From assembly GCA_028283625.1 (NCBI GenBank), contig JAPWKG010000013.1:1-64000 (forward strand): a DNA stretch of 64,000 bases, read 5' to 3'. The notes beneath the pieces were generated by a model. That model worked only from the letters and a program-made list of their open reading frames with translations, searched no databases and was not told the origin of the DNA. Of the stretch, positions 44,582-53,513 are shown one piece after another. Numbering within the stretch: the stretch's first letter is position 1; the number at the start of each line of letters is the position of its first letter. Source of the stretch: Acidobacteriaceae bacterium (GTDB taxonomy: Bacteria > Acidobacteriota > Terriglobia > Terriglobales > Acidobacteriaceae). The translations under genes and the position numbers were made by a program.

Positions 44582-44657
44582 AGAAAAGCTGCGGCCGGTT
44601 TCAACCTGCATCGCTCCTTGTGTTCAACGAGGCGATGCAGGTGACACGCGGCCGCAG
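44582..44657 (-). terminator. Nested-hairpin terminator after aguA
   Basis: Outer arms CTGCGGCCG (44589-44597) and CGGCCGCAG (44649-44657) enclose an inner 11-bp pair, ACCTGCATCGC (44604-44614) and GCGATGCAGGT (44632-44642), with a 17-base loop. Read on the minus strand the outer stem is followed by CTTTTCTTT, so it can end transcription of the aguB-DUF3455-aguA genes. Confidence 0.75.
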
Positions 44658-44690
44658 ACGGACTGCTTCCCTGCAACTGCCCGCGTAGGG

Positions 44691-45764
44691 TTACGCAGGC
44701 TCCTGCTGGGTCATGCAGTGCAAGGCACCGAGCCCCCAGATGAAGTCCACGCAGTGAATGCCGACGACCTTGCGCTTGGGGAAGCACTCGGCAAGCGTAT
44801 TGAGAGCGATGCGATCGTTCGGGTCGTTGAAGGTGGGGACCAGGACGAGGTCGTTCGCGATGTAGAAGTTCGCGTAGCTGGCGGGGAGACGCTCCCCTTC
44901 AAAAACGACAGGCGCAGGCATGGGCAGTGTTTTGATCTCGAAGGGTCGCTTCTTCAGGTTGCGCGCGGACTTCAGGCGATCAAGGTTTTCAGCCAGAGGC
45001 TCGTAGTTCTCATCCCGCTTGTTGGGCTCGACGGCGGTGAGGATGGTGTTCGGAGCGACGAAGCGTGTGATGTCATCGACATGACCGTGCGTGTCATCGC
45101 CTGCGCAGCCGCGGTTCATCCACAACACCTTTTCGATGCCGAGGTACTGCTGGAAGGCGGCTTCGAGCTGCTCTTTGGTGATGCCGGGGTTGCGCTGCTG
45201 CACCTCAGAGAGAAGACACTCTTCCGTGGTGAGCAGGATGCCTTCGCCGTTGGTATCGATAGAACCGCCCTCAAGCACGAGGCGATGCTTCTTACCGTTC
45301 GCCAGCAGGACCTCTGGCTGCACGGACTTCATCTTCTGCAGCTTTGCCACGCGCGCGGGGATCTTGTCATCGTTCTTCCAGTTGGGATACTTGGCCCAGG
45401 CGTTGAAGCGCCAGTCAGTAATCTGCTTTTCTCCAGCGGCGTTCTTGACGAAGATGGGCCCGGAGTCTCGCAACCAGATGCGATCCGTCTCCCAGGCGTG
45501 GAAGTGGACCCGCTCCAGCGTGGCGTGCTGGCGCGTAAGGATTGTGCGCGCGCGCTTTTCCGCTGCCGCGTCGTTGACGAGGATGTGCACGTCTTCCACC
45601 GAGGAGAGGTGTCGCACGATCTCGGCATAGACCCAGGGGATGGGCTGAAATTTTCCGGGCCAGTCCTCCGCGTTATGCGGCCAGGCGATCCAGGTGGAGG
45701 CGTGGGGAGCCCACTCGGCGGGCATACGAAACGTGTTCAGGTCTTTGCGATTGGCTGAGGTCAT
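44691..45764 (-). CDS. aguA: Agmatine deiminase
   Basis: A 357-residue member of the peptidyl-arginine-deiminase superfamily that turns agmatine into N-carbamoylputrescine and ammonia. Family blocks: MPAEWAPHASTWIAWPHNAE, DRIWLRDSGPIFV, LEGGSIDTNGEGILLTTEEC, DDTHGHVDDITRFV (catalytic His) and the C-terminal catalytic Cys350 in LGALHCMTQQEP. Its start overlaps the DUF3455 gene by four bases (ATGA). With aguB and the arginine decarboxylase upstream it completes arginine to putrescine. Confidence 0.95.
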   Translation of the reverse strand: MTSANRKDLNTFRMPAEWAPHASTWIAWPHNAEDWPGKFQPIPWVYAEIVRHLSSVEDVHILVNDAAAEKRARTILTRQHATLERVHFHAWETDRIWLRDSGPIFVKNAAGEKQITDWRFNAWAKYPNWKNDDKIPARVAKLQKMKSVQPEVLLANGKKHRLVLEGGSIDTNGEGILLTTEECLLSEVQQRNPGITKEQLEAAFQQYLGIEKVLWMNRGCAGDDTHGHVDDITRFVAPNTILTAVEPNKRDENYEPLAENLDRLKSARNLKKRPFEIKTLPMPAPVVFEGERLPASYANFYIANDLVLVPTFNDPNDRIALNTLAECFPKRKVVGIHCVDFIWGLGALHCMTQQEPA

Positions 45765-46252
45765 TTTGTCTTCTTGTAGAACGTGTACGTTGCGGTGTAC
45801 GGCACGCGAAGCAGAGCGCCGGCGTGTGTGGCGTCGCAGCCGCTGTCAGGAGCCTCGCCCCCTTGCGTCTCTGAGCGCCGCACATAGGCGACGTCTGCGA
45901 GATATTTGCCGCCTTCATTTGCAGGCGAAGCCTTCAACAACAACCAGGGGATGCTGCCGGGCGTGGGCGAGGGCTGCTTGGCAAGCAGCTTACCTGTGAT
46001 GGAGCTGCCATCGTTCCACGTCCAGGTAGGCCCGGCGGCGTGCTGGCCGACGCGCAGACCGGAGTCGTTGAACAATGCGGCCTCTGGCGACAAAAGGCTC
46101 CAGGAAAAGGCTGCTCCCTGCGCCTGGCAATGATAGATCTGTACGCCCCGGCCCTGTACGGAGACGAGCGGCTGGGTGCCGGCAGGCGGAAGAACGGCGT
46201 TTTCCGCCTGCCAGAAGGGCGCAATCGCGAGCATGAGCAAGAGTGCTTTCAT
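45761..46252 (-). CDS. Secreted DUF3455-type protein in the polyamine operon
   Basis: A 163-residue protein with a short signal peptide (about 1-17). The domain resembles DUF3455: GVQIYHCQAQGAAFSWSLLS, then HAAGPTWTWNDGSSITGKLL, then IPWLLLKASP, and a Cys late in the chain (SGCDATHAG). The function is unknown. It lies between aguB (29-bp gap) and aguA (four-base overlap), so it is co-translated with a putrescine-pathway enzyme. The domain call is from memory of the family pattern. Confidence 0.72.
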   Translation of the reverse strand: MKALLLMLAIAPFWQAENAVLPPAGTQPLVSVQGRGVQIYHCQAQGAAFSWSLLSPEAALFNDSGLRVGQHAAGPTWTWNDGSSITGKLLAKQPSPTPGSIPWLLLKASPANEGGKYLADVAYVRRSETQGGEAPDSGCDATHAGALLRVPYTATYTFYKKTK

Positions 46253-46281
46253 CAGACAGACCCCTTCGAGGTTACGGCGAG

Positions 46282-47211
46282 TTAGTCGAGAAAGCGGCTG
46301 GTGATGCCGCCGTAGGCGTCGATGCGGCGGTCGCGAAGGAAGGGCCAGTGCTGGCGTGTGATCTCCACTTCCTTTGCGTCGAGATCTGCGTAGAGGATCT
46401 CTTCCTTGTCGTGCGAAGCAAGAGCAAGGATGCGGCCGAAGGGATCAGCGATGAAGCTGCCGCCCCAGAACTCAAGGCCTGCGCCTTCGGGCCCCTTCAT
46501 CAGGACACCGTTGTGCTCAACGTCGCCGTGCTCGTGGCCGACGCGGTTCACAGCACAGACGAAGACGCCGTTGGCGATGGCGTGGGCGCGCTGGATGGTC
46601 TGCCACGCAGAGTACTGGCGCTCGCCGTACTCTTCCTTCTCACTGGGATGCCAGCCGATCGCTGTAGGGAAGAAAAGCGTCTCCGCCCCCTTCAGCGCGG
46701 TGACGCGTGCGCCTTCGGGGTACCACTGATCCCAGCAGATGAGCGTACCGATAGGGCCAGCGGAGGTGCGCTGTGCCTGGAAGCCCAGATCGCCCGGCGT
46801 GAAGTAGAACTTCTCGTAGTAGAGCGGATCGTCAGGGATGTGCATCTTGCGATAGGTAGCAGCGATGTTGTCCTGATTGGTGCTGGCGTGGTCGAGGATC
46901 GCGGCTGTGTTGTGATACAGCCCCGCTGCGCGGCGCTCGAAGAGGCTGGCGATGACGACGAGCTTGTACTCGCGCACCACCTCTGCCAGCGCGGCGGTGG
47001 AAGGACCGGGGATGGACTCGGTAATGTCAAAGAGTGCGTGGTCTTCACGCTGGCAGAAGTACTGCGCCCGGAAGAGCTCCGGCAAGCAGATCAGCGTGGC
47101 GCCGTTCTGCGCGGCTTCGCGCACGCGGGCAACGGCCTTGGCGAGGTTCGCTTCGGTCGAGGCCTCGCACGACATCTGGATCAAGGCAACGCGGGTAGTC
47201 TTGGCGGCCAT
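46282..47211 (-). CDS. aguB: N-carbamoylputrescine amidase
   Basis: A 309-residue nitrilase-superfamily enzyme that hydrolyses N-carbamoylputrescine to putrescine, CO2 and ammonia. The catalytic Glu45 (LPELFRAQYF), Lys122 (YRKMHIPDDP) and Cys159 (LICWDQWYPEGAR) are all present. The sequences after the Lys and Cys (YYEKFYFTPGD, AIGWHPSE) are characteristic of AguB rather than other nitrilases. It lies 29 bp upstream of the DUF3455 gene and about 107 bp downstream of the arginine decarboxylase. Confidence 0.95.
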   Translation of the reverse strand: MAAKTTRVALIQMSCEASTEANLAKAVARVREAAQNGATLICLPELFRAQYFCQREDHALFDITESIPGPSTAALAEVVREYKLVVIASLFERRAAGLYHNTAAILDHASTNQDNIAATYRKMHIPDDPLYYEKFYFTPGDLGFQAQRTSAGPIGTLICWDQWYPEGARVTALKGAETLFFPTAIGWHPSEKEEYGERQYSAWQTIQRAHAIANGVFVCAVNRVGHEHGDVEHNGVLMKGPEGAGLEFWGGSFIADPFGRILALASHDKEEILYADLDAKEVEITRQHWPFLRDRRIDAYGGITSRFLD

Positions 47212-47254
47212 AGTGCTTCACTGCTCCTTGCTGGACGGTTGAAACGGAGAGACA

Positions 47255-47294
47255 AAACAAGCGAAAGGCGCTGACGGAAGCCAGCGCCCTTCGC
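47255..47294 (-). terminator. Hairpin terminator or attenuator between pdaD and aguB
   Basis: GCGAAAGGCGCTG (47261-47273) pairs with CAGCGCCCTTCGC (47282-47294) with one mismatch. On the minus strand the hairpin is followed by TTGTTTTGT, so it could stop or thin out transcripts coming from the decarboxylase gene before aguB. Confidence 0.7.
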
Positions 47295-47318
47295 AATTCT
47301 TCTTCCTGCGCGACAAAC

Positions 47319-47885
47319 TTACTTGGGATCGTCGAACAGCAGAATGGCGGCGGCGATAGTCGTCGTCCAGCGGCCGTTCTTATCGCCAACAGCCGACTGC
47401 GTTACGTTTGCCGTACGCACAATCTTGTTTGAGATGCGGTAGATTTCCTTCTTCTCGTCCCAGCTCTTGTCCGGATCGAACTCAACGTCGAGGGTGGTTG
47501 CGAGCATTTCTGCTGCAAGTTCCTCGGCGTAGTCGCCAGCCTGCTCCTCGGTCTCACCGAACGAGTGGTGCTCGGAGAGGTAGCCGTAGGTGTTCTTATC
47601 CGTGGGGATGGCCACGCCGATCGAGCTCACCACAAGGCGGTGCGGCTCGCGCGTGGAGTTTTCTGCCACGACTGCGAATACAACTTCACCCGGGTTCAGG
47701 AACTTGAGACCTTCCTTGCGGGTCAGTAGCTTGCAATTCGGCGGAAAGATGGACGAAACACGCACGAGGTTCTGCGCGGCGATGCCGGCATCACGAAGTG
47801 CCATTTCAAAGGAGGTCAAACGCTCCTTGTGCTTGCCAACGCCCTTTGTAAAGAAAAGGCGCGTAGGGACCATGTTCTTGCCCAA
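47319..47885 (-). CDS. pdaD: Pyruvoyl-dependent arginine decarboxylase
   Basis: A 188-residue proenzyme that cleaves itself to create a pyruvoyl group and then decarboxylates arginine to agmatine. The self-cleavage site is the Ser44-Ser45 pair in [12 protein letters not shown]. Other family blocks are [40 protein letters not shown] and [13 protein letters not shown] 47885 is preferred as the start because GGAGG lies 9 bases upstream; the ATG four codons later would be 21 bases away. With aguB and aguA this gives the complete agmatine route to putrescine. Confidence 0.93.
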   Translation of the reverse strand: MGKNMVPTRLFFTKGVGKHKERLTSFEMALRDAGIAAQNLVRVSSIFPPNCKLLTRKEGLKFLNPGEVVFAVVAENSTREPHRLVVSSIGVAIPTDKNTYGYLSEHHSFGETEEQAGDYAEELAAEMLATTLDVEFDPDKSWDEKKEIYRISNKIVRTANVTQSAVGDKNGRWTTTIAAAILLFDDPK

Positions 47886-48203
47886 TGCTGATGTCCTCCG
47901 AAATTAGCTCGCTCACGGAGTCCCGTGCCGGCCCGGCAATCGACGCTCCCTGCGTCTATGCCCAACAGCAAGTATCACACGTTTTCGCCCTGTCTGCATG
48001 TACTTCGGGGACGATTCTGTGCTGAAACAAATCGTCTCGCAGGCCGAACGGCAACGGAGTGAATATCTGGTAATTTTGAAAATGCGGCCCTGCGTTGATG
48101 ACGTGCGGGCCAACACTTCCGTATCCTCTTGAGCATTACCTGCAATTTTGCACTTCCGGGCCGAGCAGGGCCGGGCATCTGTGTAGCACTTCAAAGGAGC
48201 ACT
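47886..48203. other. Divergent 318-bp intergenic region before glnA
   Basis: The gap lies between the start of the arginine decarboxylase gene (minus) and glnA (plus) and must hold promoters for both. I see no ORF with family sequence, no riboswitch and no convincing sigma-54 site. A near-palindrome TGCAATTTTGCA (about 48140-48151) and a GGGCC repeat flanking GAGCA (about 48160-48175) are the only notable short elements. AAAGGAG at 48193-48199 is the glnA ribosome-binding site. Confidence 0.5.
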
Positions 48204-49634
48204 ATGTCGAGCGAATACCGCAATTTTCTGGAGTTGTCGTACGAAGAACTTGAGGAGATGAACCTCAAGGCCAAAGAGCAGCGCAAGAAGCGCGTCGATC
48301 CGGGCAAGATCCAGGAAGAGCGGCTGAAGTTTCTGACCGACAACAAGGGCGTGAAAGCTGTCACCGTTCTGTTCTCGGATCTCGAAGGCCGCCTGCATAT
48401 GCTTGACTACGACAAGAAATTTCTTGTCGGCAGCTATGACAATCTGACCTTTGACGGCTCCTCGATCCGCGGCTTTACGGCGCAGCGTGAGTCGGACCTC
48501 CGCCTGGGCATCGACTGGAGCTCGTTCTACTATGCTCCGGCCGACATCTTCGGCGCAGGCAAGTGTCTGGTCTTCGGCGAAGTGATCGACAAGAACGGCC
48601 AGCCGTACTCGGGTGATGCGCGCGGCCTGCTCAAGACGCTGAGCAAGGAGCAGTTCGAGAAGAACGGCTACACGCTGAACGCAGCCAACGAGATCGAAGG
48701 CTTCCTGTTCGACGGTATCGATGCAGAACGCCGCTTCCATGAGACGGGCAAGTTCGAGTACGTCAACCAGGGTGGCTATTACCACTCGCTGCCGGGCGAT
48801 CCGCTGCGCGACTTCATCGACGTTACCGCAGAAGTTCAGCGCGCGATGGGCTTTGAAAACGAGAAGGACCACCCGGAAGTGGCTCCCTCGCAGTTCGAGA
48901 TCAACTACACCTACGGCGATGCTCTGGCAGCTGCCGACCAGATCCAGCTCTACAAGCTGATCTGCCGCCAGGTAGCAACCCAGATGGGCATGACCGCCAG
49001 CTTCCTGCCGAAGCCGGTGACGGGCGTCAATGGCTCGGGCATGCACACCAATGTCTCCATCACCAAGGACGGCGAGAACCTGTTCTGGGATCCGAACGGA
49101 GAGGAAAAAGTCTCCAAGATGGCATGGGAGTTCATCGACCGCATTCTCACGCACGGCAACGATCTCTGCCTGCTGCTGAATGCCTCGGTTAACGCCTACC
49201 GTCGTCTGGACCCGCACTTCGAGGCACCGAACCAGATCAAGGCTTCGGCTACGGATCGCGGCTCAATGGTGCGTATCCCGATCGGCAACAAGAAGTCGGC
49301 TCGTGTGGAAGTGCGTTCGGTAGGCCCGGATGCCAACCCGTACATGGTGCTGTACTCGGTGTTCAAGACCGGTCTTGCCGGCAAGATCGCCGATGTGAAG
49401 AACCTGCGTCAGGCCGATCGCTATCTGCCGGACAACATCTACGACGCGATTGCCAACTTCCGCGATGCAGAGTGGACGACCGAGCTTCTGGGCGCCGATG
49501 TGAAGGCTCGCTACGCCGACCTGAAGCAGGCCGCAGCCGATCGCAGCCCGCGCCTGCTGGGCACCGTGGTGAAGGCCAGCGAAGTGCAGTTCCACCACGA
49601 GGTCTACAACCAGCTGCTGTGGGGCCAGTTCTAA
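48204..49634 (+). CDS. glnA: Glutamine synthetase (type I)
   Basis: A 476-residue enzyme that makes glutamine from glutamate, ammonia and ATP. Landmarks: YDNLTFDGSSIRGF (glutamate-entry/active-site loop), NEIEGFLF and HPEVAPSQFEINYTYGDAL (metal-binding), the ATP-binding KPVTGVNGSGMHTNVS, and NASVNAYRRLDPHFEAPNQI. The N-terminal 45-residue helical segment before the beta-grasp is longer than in E. coli GlnA. ATG 48204 follows AAAGGAG. No clear adenylylation Tyr motif stands out to me, so the mode of control is open. Confidence 0.94.
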   Translation: MSSEYRNFLELSYEELEEMNLKAKEQRKKRVDPGKIQEERLKFLTDNKGVKAVTVLFSDLEGRLHMLDYDKKFLVGSYDNLTFDGSSIRGFTAQRESDLRLGIDWSSFYYAPADIFGAGKCLVFGEVIDKNGQPYSGDARGLLKTLSKEQFEKNGYTLNAANEIEGFLFDGIDAERRFHETGKFEYVNQGGYYHSLPGDPLRDFIDVTAEVQRAMGFENEKDHPEVAPSQFEINYTYGDALAAADQIQLYKLICRQVATQMGMTASFLPKPVTGVNGSGMHTNVSITKDGENLFWDPNGEEKVSKMAWEFIDRILTHGNDLCLLLNASVNAYRRLDPHFEAPNQIKASATDRGSMVRIPIGNKKSARVEVRSVGPDANPYMVLYSVFKTGLAGKIADVKNLRQADRYLPDNIYDAIANFRDAEWTTELLGADVKARYADLKQAAADRSPRLLGTVVKASEVQFHHEVYNQLLWGQF

Positions 49635-49660
49635 GGCTCCGCTTGCCTGCAGAAGCACAG

Positions 49661-49691
49661 GAAAGGCCACCCCGAGCGGGTGGCCTTTCTG
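49661..49691 (+). terminator. Terminator after glnA
   Basis: GAAAGGCCACCC (49661-49672) pairs with GGGTGGCCTTTC (49678-49689), a perfect 12-bp stem with a five-base loop, 26 bases after the glnA stop. Confidence 0.88.
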
Positions 49692-49730
49692 CTGCGGCGT
49701 GCGGCCGGCATGTCTGGAGCGCTGAATCGC

Positions 49731-50096
49731 TTAGACCGAGATCTCCTCCGGGTGTCCGTAGAGTAACGAGGCCACGCCTGCGACTTCGACGTAGAGACAC
49801 TGCTCGTCGAGCAGGAGGACGATGCCCCCCAGAAACTCCTTGAGCTCCGGCAGGCCGCGGTCATCGGGCAGAGCCACGACAAACTCACGATGCTCGCCGT
49901 AGAGCTGTTGGCCCTGTTCATCGCGCCAGAAGCCGAAGAGGCTGGCGGAGGTGGCGGTATAGCCGCCGAAGTGCTCGACGAGGAACTGATGGACACGGCG
50001 CTCAATGCTTTCACCGCTGCGCGAAGGCTGCATGAGCTTGAGCGAAGGCAGCAGGAAGCGAACGTTCTTACCGAGCGGTTTCTCGTGATAGTTCAT
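49731..50096 (-). CDS. Conserved-looking soluble protein of unknown function
   Basis: A 121-residue protein with an N-terminal basic stretch (MNYHEKPLGKNVRFLLPSLK) and a mixed alpha/beta core (LVEHFGGYTATSASLFGFWR, EFVVALPDDRGLPELKEFLG). It has no signal or membrane segment. I do not recognise the family. It is convergent with glnA and divergent from the EamA transporter. Coding is supported by regular codon structure and the absence of competing frames. Confidence 0.65.
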   Translation of the reverse strand: MNYHEKPLGKNVRFLLPSLKLMQPSRSGESIERRVHQFLVEHFGGYTATSASLFGFWRDEQGQQLYGEHREFVVALPDDRGLPELKEFLGGIVLLLDEQCLYVEVAGVASLLYGHPEEISV

Positions 50097-50227
50097 GACG
50101 GCCTTTCAAAGAAAGATGGCAGATGCGAGGGTGGTTGCCTCGAGTGTAGACGCACGGAACGAAATGCGGCATCGCAGCAACATGCGAAGCTAGTGTTGCA
50201 CTTCCCCATTTCCTTCAGGAGATTGCG

Positions 50228-51160
50228 TTGCCGTCCTTACGATCGCAGAACCGTCCGCTGGGCTTTGCCGCCTGCGCGATTGCCAGCATGCTCTGGGGTT
50301 GCGGCTTCTTCTTCGGCAAGATTGCACTGCGCGAAATGAACGTGGGCGCCATGGTGCTGTACCGCTTTTTGTTTGCCTGCATCGGTCTGTTGCCGCTACT
50401 CGTTCGGCACAAGCCGCAACTGAACGGACGGGAGTGGAGACAGCTGGCGCTGTGCGCTGCGATGGGCGTGCCGCTGCAGTTCCTGATTCAGTTTCGCGGT
50501 TTGTCGCTGACTACGGTCTCGCATGCCTCGCTAATGGTGGGCACGATGCCGGTGATGCTGGCGCTGGGCGCGACGCTGTTTGCGCGCGAACGCTTGTCGG
50601 CACTGGGCTGGGTTTCTCTGGCGGGCTCAACGGCCGGTGCGGTGCTGATTGTGCTGGGCAAGGCGAGCGCAGGGCGCAGCGGACAGGCTCCGACGTTGGC
50701 AGGTGATCTGCTGGTTGTGCTCTCACTGATGATCTGCCTGGTGTGGGTTCTGATGAACAAGAGCCTGATGCAGCGGCACAGCTCGGTGAGCATTACCGTC
50801 TGGGGCACCCTGCTGGGTACGGCGATGCTGGCCGTGATTGTGCCGGTACTGTACGGCTGGCCGCCGGTGCATATCTCTGCAGGAGCCTGGGGAGCCTCAG
50901 TAGGAGCGGGGCTGCTGTGCACCGGCGCAACGACGCTGCTGTGGAACTGGGGGCTGACGCAGGTACCCGCCTCGCAGGCCGGGGTTCTGCTGAATATGGA
51001 GCCGCTGATCGGATCGCTGCTGGGAGTGGCGTTGCTGGGAGAGCGGCTGGAGGCAACGGCGTTTGCGGGCGGCCTGCTGATTGTGCTCGCAGCGGTGGTG
51101 CTGACGGTCTCGTCCTCACGCGCGGCGAAGGCTGTGGCCGAGGCGCCGGAGTCGCAGTAA
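50228..51160 (+). CDS. EamA/DMT-family transporter
   Basis: A 310-residue permease with ten membrane helices in two EamA repeats (about 10-145 and 160-300). Typical sequences include IASMLWGCGFFFGKIALREM, the end-of-repeat FARERLSALGWVSLAGSTAG, and LLNMEPLIGSLLGVALLGERLEA, with a segment break after GSLLG. DMT exporters move amino acids, sugars or drugs; the cargo is unknown. TTG 50228 is supported by AGGAG at 50217-50221. It ends convergent with thrC; a weak 7-bp hairpin (51170-51198) lies between. Confidence 0.88.
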   Translation: MPSLRSQNRPLGFAACAIASMLWGCGFFFGKIALREMNVGAMVLYRFLFACIGLLPLLVRHKPQLNGREWRQLALCAAMGVPLQFLIQFRGLSLTTVSHASLMVGTMPVMLALGATLFARERLSALGWVSLAGSTAGAVLIVLGKASAGRSGQAPTLAGDLLVVLSLMICLVWVLMNKSLMQRHSSVSITVWGTLLGTAMLAVIVPVLYGWPPVHISAGAWGASVGAGLLCTGATTLLWNWGLTQVPASQAGVLLNMEPLIGSLLGVALLGERLEATAFAGGLLIVLAAVVLTVSSSRAAKAVAEAPESQ

Positions 51161-51198
51161 GCGAACACTCCGGCGCGGAACGAAACGGCGAGCGCCGG

Positions 51199-52491
51199 CT
51201 AAACGGGAGTGATGATGCCGCCGACAGGAAGCGACCTGGGTAGAAGATGCGGACGGCGCAGCCGGAGCGCCTGCGCGATGGTATCGGTGTACTTGAGACC
51301 GGAGCCGGTATTGAAGAGCACAACGCGGTCGTCAGACCGCAGCTCGCCGGTTGTCAGAAGCTTGTCGTACGCGGCCGTGGCCGCGGCCCCTTCGGGCGAG
51401 AGGAAAAGCCCTTCGTGCGCAGCCCAGTCTTTCAGACTGGCGAGAATCTCTTCCTCTGAGCTGGCCAGCACGGCGCCGCCGGAACGGCGCACGATGTCAA
51501 GAATGAGGCTGTCTCCGTAGGGCTTAGGCACGCGCAGGCCCGCAGCAAGGGTTGCCGCATTGGCAAAGAACCGGCTCTCGGACGCTCCCTCGTCAAAAGC
51601 CTGCGCCACGGGAGCGCAGCCGCTGGCCTGCAGGGCGTACATGCGGGGACGCTTGCCTGAAACCCAGCCGAGCGCTTCCATCTCTTCAAACGCCTTCCAC
51701 ATACCGATGAGCCCGACGCCACCGCCGGTGGGGTAGAAGACCGCCTCAGGATACTGCCAGCCAAGCTGCTCGACGAGCTCGTAGCCCATGGTCTTTTTGC
51801 CTTCGACACGGAAGGGCTCCTTGAGCGTGGAGAGATCAAACCAGATCTCCTCGGGCGGCACGTTTGCATCACGCTGAGCGGCGATGGCTTCCGTTACGAG
51901 GCGAGCGCAGTCGGAGATCAGACCATCGACGAGCGTGAGCTCAGCTCCATATAGCTCCGCTTCGAGATGATTGGCGAGGGGAACATCCTGCGGCAGGAAG
52001 AGATGAGCGCTCAGGCCACCGCGCGCAGCGTAGGCTGCCAGTGCCGAGGCGGCGTTGCCCGCGCTGGGAGCAGCCAGATGGCGAAGCCCGTAGTGCCGCG
52101 CCATGGTGACGGCCAGCGAGAGGCCACGAGCTTTGAAGCTGCCGGTGGGGTTGGCCCCTTCTTCCTTGAGGCGGAGTCCGGGGTACCGGCGGGAGGCGAG
52201 CAATGGGGTCCAGCCTTCGCCCAGCGTGACGGGCTCGGCCTGGGGGAGAACGTCGCGGTATCGCCACATGCCGAGGCTGGTGGCGGAGTCGGCGGCATAG
52301 CGTGCGATGTTGTCGCGCGAGGCGCTGCGGCGGAGATCGTCGAGGTCATACCGTACGTAGAGCGGACCGGCGTCGAGCGGGCAGAGGGTTTGCGGGGTTT
52401 CCGCAGACAGGTGGTGACCGCAGCGAGCACATTCGAGATAGGCAATCCGTGGCATAGGAAGATGATCGGCCTTTGGCCCGGGCTTTGTCAT
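51199..52491 (-). CDS. thrC: Threonine synthase
   Basis: A 430-residue PLP enzyme (fold type II) that turns O-phosphohomoserine into threonine. It opens with a zinc-ribbon-like CARCGHHLSAETPQTLCPLD. It then has VTLGEGWTPLL, the PLP lysine in EEGANPTGSFKARGLSLAV, PSAGNAASALAAYAARGG, and the PLP-phosphate glycine loop FYPTGGGVGLIGMWKA. These fit the plant/archaeal-type threonine synthase group. The start is uncertain: ATG 52491 is preferred over a GTG at 52530, and ATG 52455 is also possible. It overlaps nothing, but lies divergent from and close to the HAD gene. Confidence 0.9.
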   Translation of the reverse strand: MTKPGPKADHLPMPRIAYLECARCGHHLSAETPQTLCPLDAGPLYVRYDLDDLRRSASRDNIARYAADSATSLGMWRYRDVLPQAEPVTLGEGWTPLLASRRYPGLRLKEEGANPTGSFKARGLSLAVTMARHYGLRHLAAPSAGNAASALAAYAARGGLSAHLFLPQDVPLANHLEAELYGAELTLVDGLISDCARLVTEAIAAQRDANVPPEEIWFDLSTLKEPFRVEGKKTMGYELVEQLGWQYPEAVFYPTGGGVGLIGMWKAFEEMEALGWVSGKRPRMYALQASGCAPVAQAFDEGASESRFFANAATLAAGLRVPKPYGDSLILDIVRRSGGAVLASSEEEILASLKDWAAHEGLFLSPEGAAATAAYDKLLTTGELRSDDRVVLFNTGSGLKYTDTIAQALRLRRPHLLPRSLPVGGIITPV

Positions 52492-52562
52492 CCTGCGCCG
52501 GTAGCGGGCGAAGATACAGAGCTGCAACACAGCGGGACGGGATGTGCTTTAGGCTGGAAGAG

Positions 52563-53483
52563 ATGACGCCGCGGCTGATCGCAATCGACATGGATGGCAC
52601 GCTGCTGGGCAGCGATGGCAAGGTAAGCGAACGAAACCGGGCAGCGCTGGCGCTGGCGCGGGCCTGCGGCGTGGAAGCCGTGATGGCCACAGGACGCCGC
52701 CACAGCTATGCCATGCATGTGCTGCGTGGGTTGGGTCTGTGCGAGAGCAACGCCCTGATCAGCTCGAATGGCACGGTGATTCGCACGATCGGCGCGGAGC
52801 TTCTGCACCGCTCCCACCTTTCGCTGGAGACGGCACGATGGCTGATCGAGCATGCGCGAGCGTACCGGTCGTCGATGGTGATGACCTTCGATACGGTGCA
52901 ACCGGATGGGGACGACACGCGCGGCGCACTCGTCTCCGAGCGCGAGCATGTGTTGAACCACGACATCGACAAATGGATGGAAGCTAACCGCCGCTACTTT
53001 CTGCACGTCGAAGACCTGGCGCAGGCGCTTGAGGGCGATGCCCCGATTCAGGCGATGCTGTGTGGGCCGGTAGCAACCATGCATCGCGCCGAAGAACATC
53101 TGCTCAGCAGCCCGCGCGTAACGCGCTGGGAGCTGGGCTCGACGGAAGTGGCGACCGAGATTGTGCTGCATCGCACGGAGTATCCGCAGCGCGATCTGAT
53201 GATCGTGGACATACTGCCGTCGGGGTGCTCGAAGGCCTCGGCGCTGCGCAGGCTGGTGGAGATGCGCGGGATTACGACAGCCGAAATGATGGCGATCGGC
53301 GACAACTGGAACGACCTGCCGATGCTGGAGTTGGTGGGCTATCCGGTGTTGATGGCCAATGCGCCGGAACGGCTGCGTGAGCTGGCGGTCGAACGAGGCT
53401 GGGAGATCGCTCCGGCCAATACGGAAGACGGCGTGGCGTGGGCAATTGAGCGCGCGCTGGAAGCCGTACCCGCGCTGCGCTAA
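52563..53483 (+). CDS. Cof-type HAD phosphatase
   Basis: A 306-residue HAD hydrolase with the nucleophile motif IAIDMDGTLLG (Asp9, Asp11), motif II in VMATGRR, a type-IIB cap domain (about 80-205), motif III Lys in GCSKASALRRLVE, and motif IV GDNWNDLPML. Such enzymes dephosphorylate sugar phosphates or flavin nucleotides; the substrate is not predictable here. ATG 52563 is preferred over an upstream ATG at 52542 because it places the motif at the standard distance. Confidence 0.9.
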   Translation: MTPRLIAIDMDGTLLGSDGKVSERNRAALALARACGVEAVMATGRRHSYAMHVLRGLGLCESNALISSNGTVIRTIGAELLHRSHLSLETARWLIEHARAYRSSMVMTFDTVQPDGDDTRGALVSEREHVLNHDIDKWMEANRRYFLHVEDLAQALEGDAPIQAMLCGPVATMHRAEEHLLSSPRVTRWELGSTEVATEIVLHRTEYPQRDLMIVDILPSGCSKASALRRLVEMRGITTAEMMAIGDNWNDLPMLELVGYPVLMANAPERLRELAVERGWEIAPANTEDGVAWAIERALEAVPALR

Positions 53484-53513
53484 CGAAAAAGGCCCGGTGG
53501 TAGTCTTAACGCA

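Noticed and set aside
48080-48203. Sigma-54 promoter upstream of glnA
   Set aside because: No GG at -24 with GC at -12 spacing is found; the TGCAATTTTGCA stretch lacks the conserved GG.
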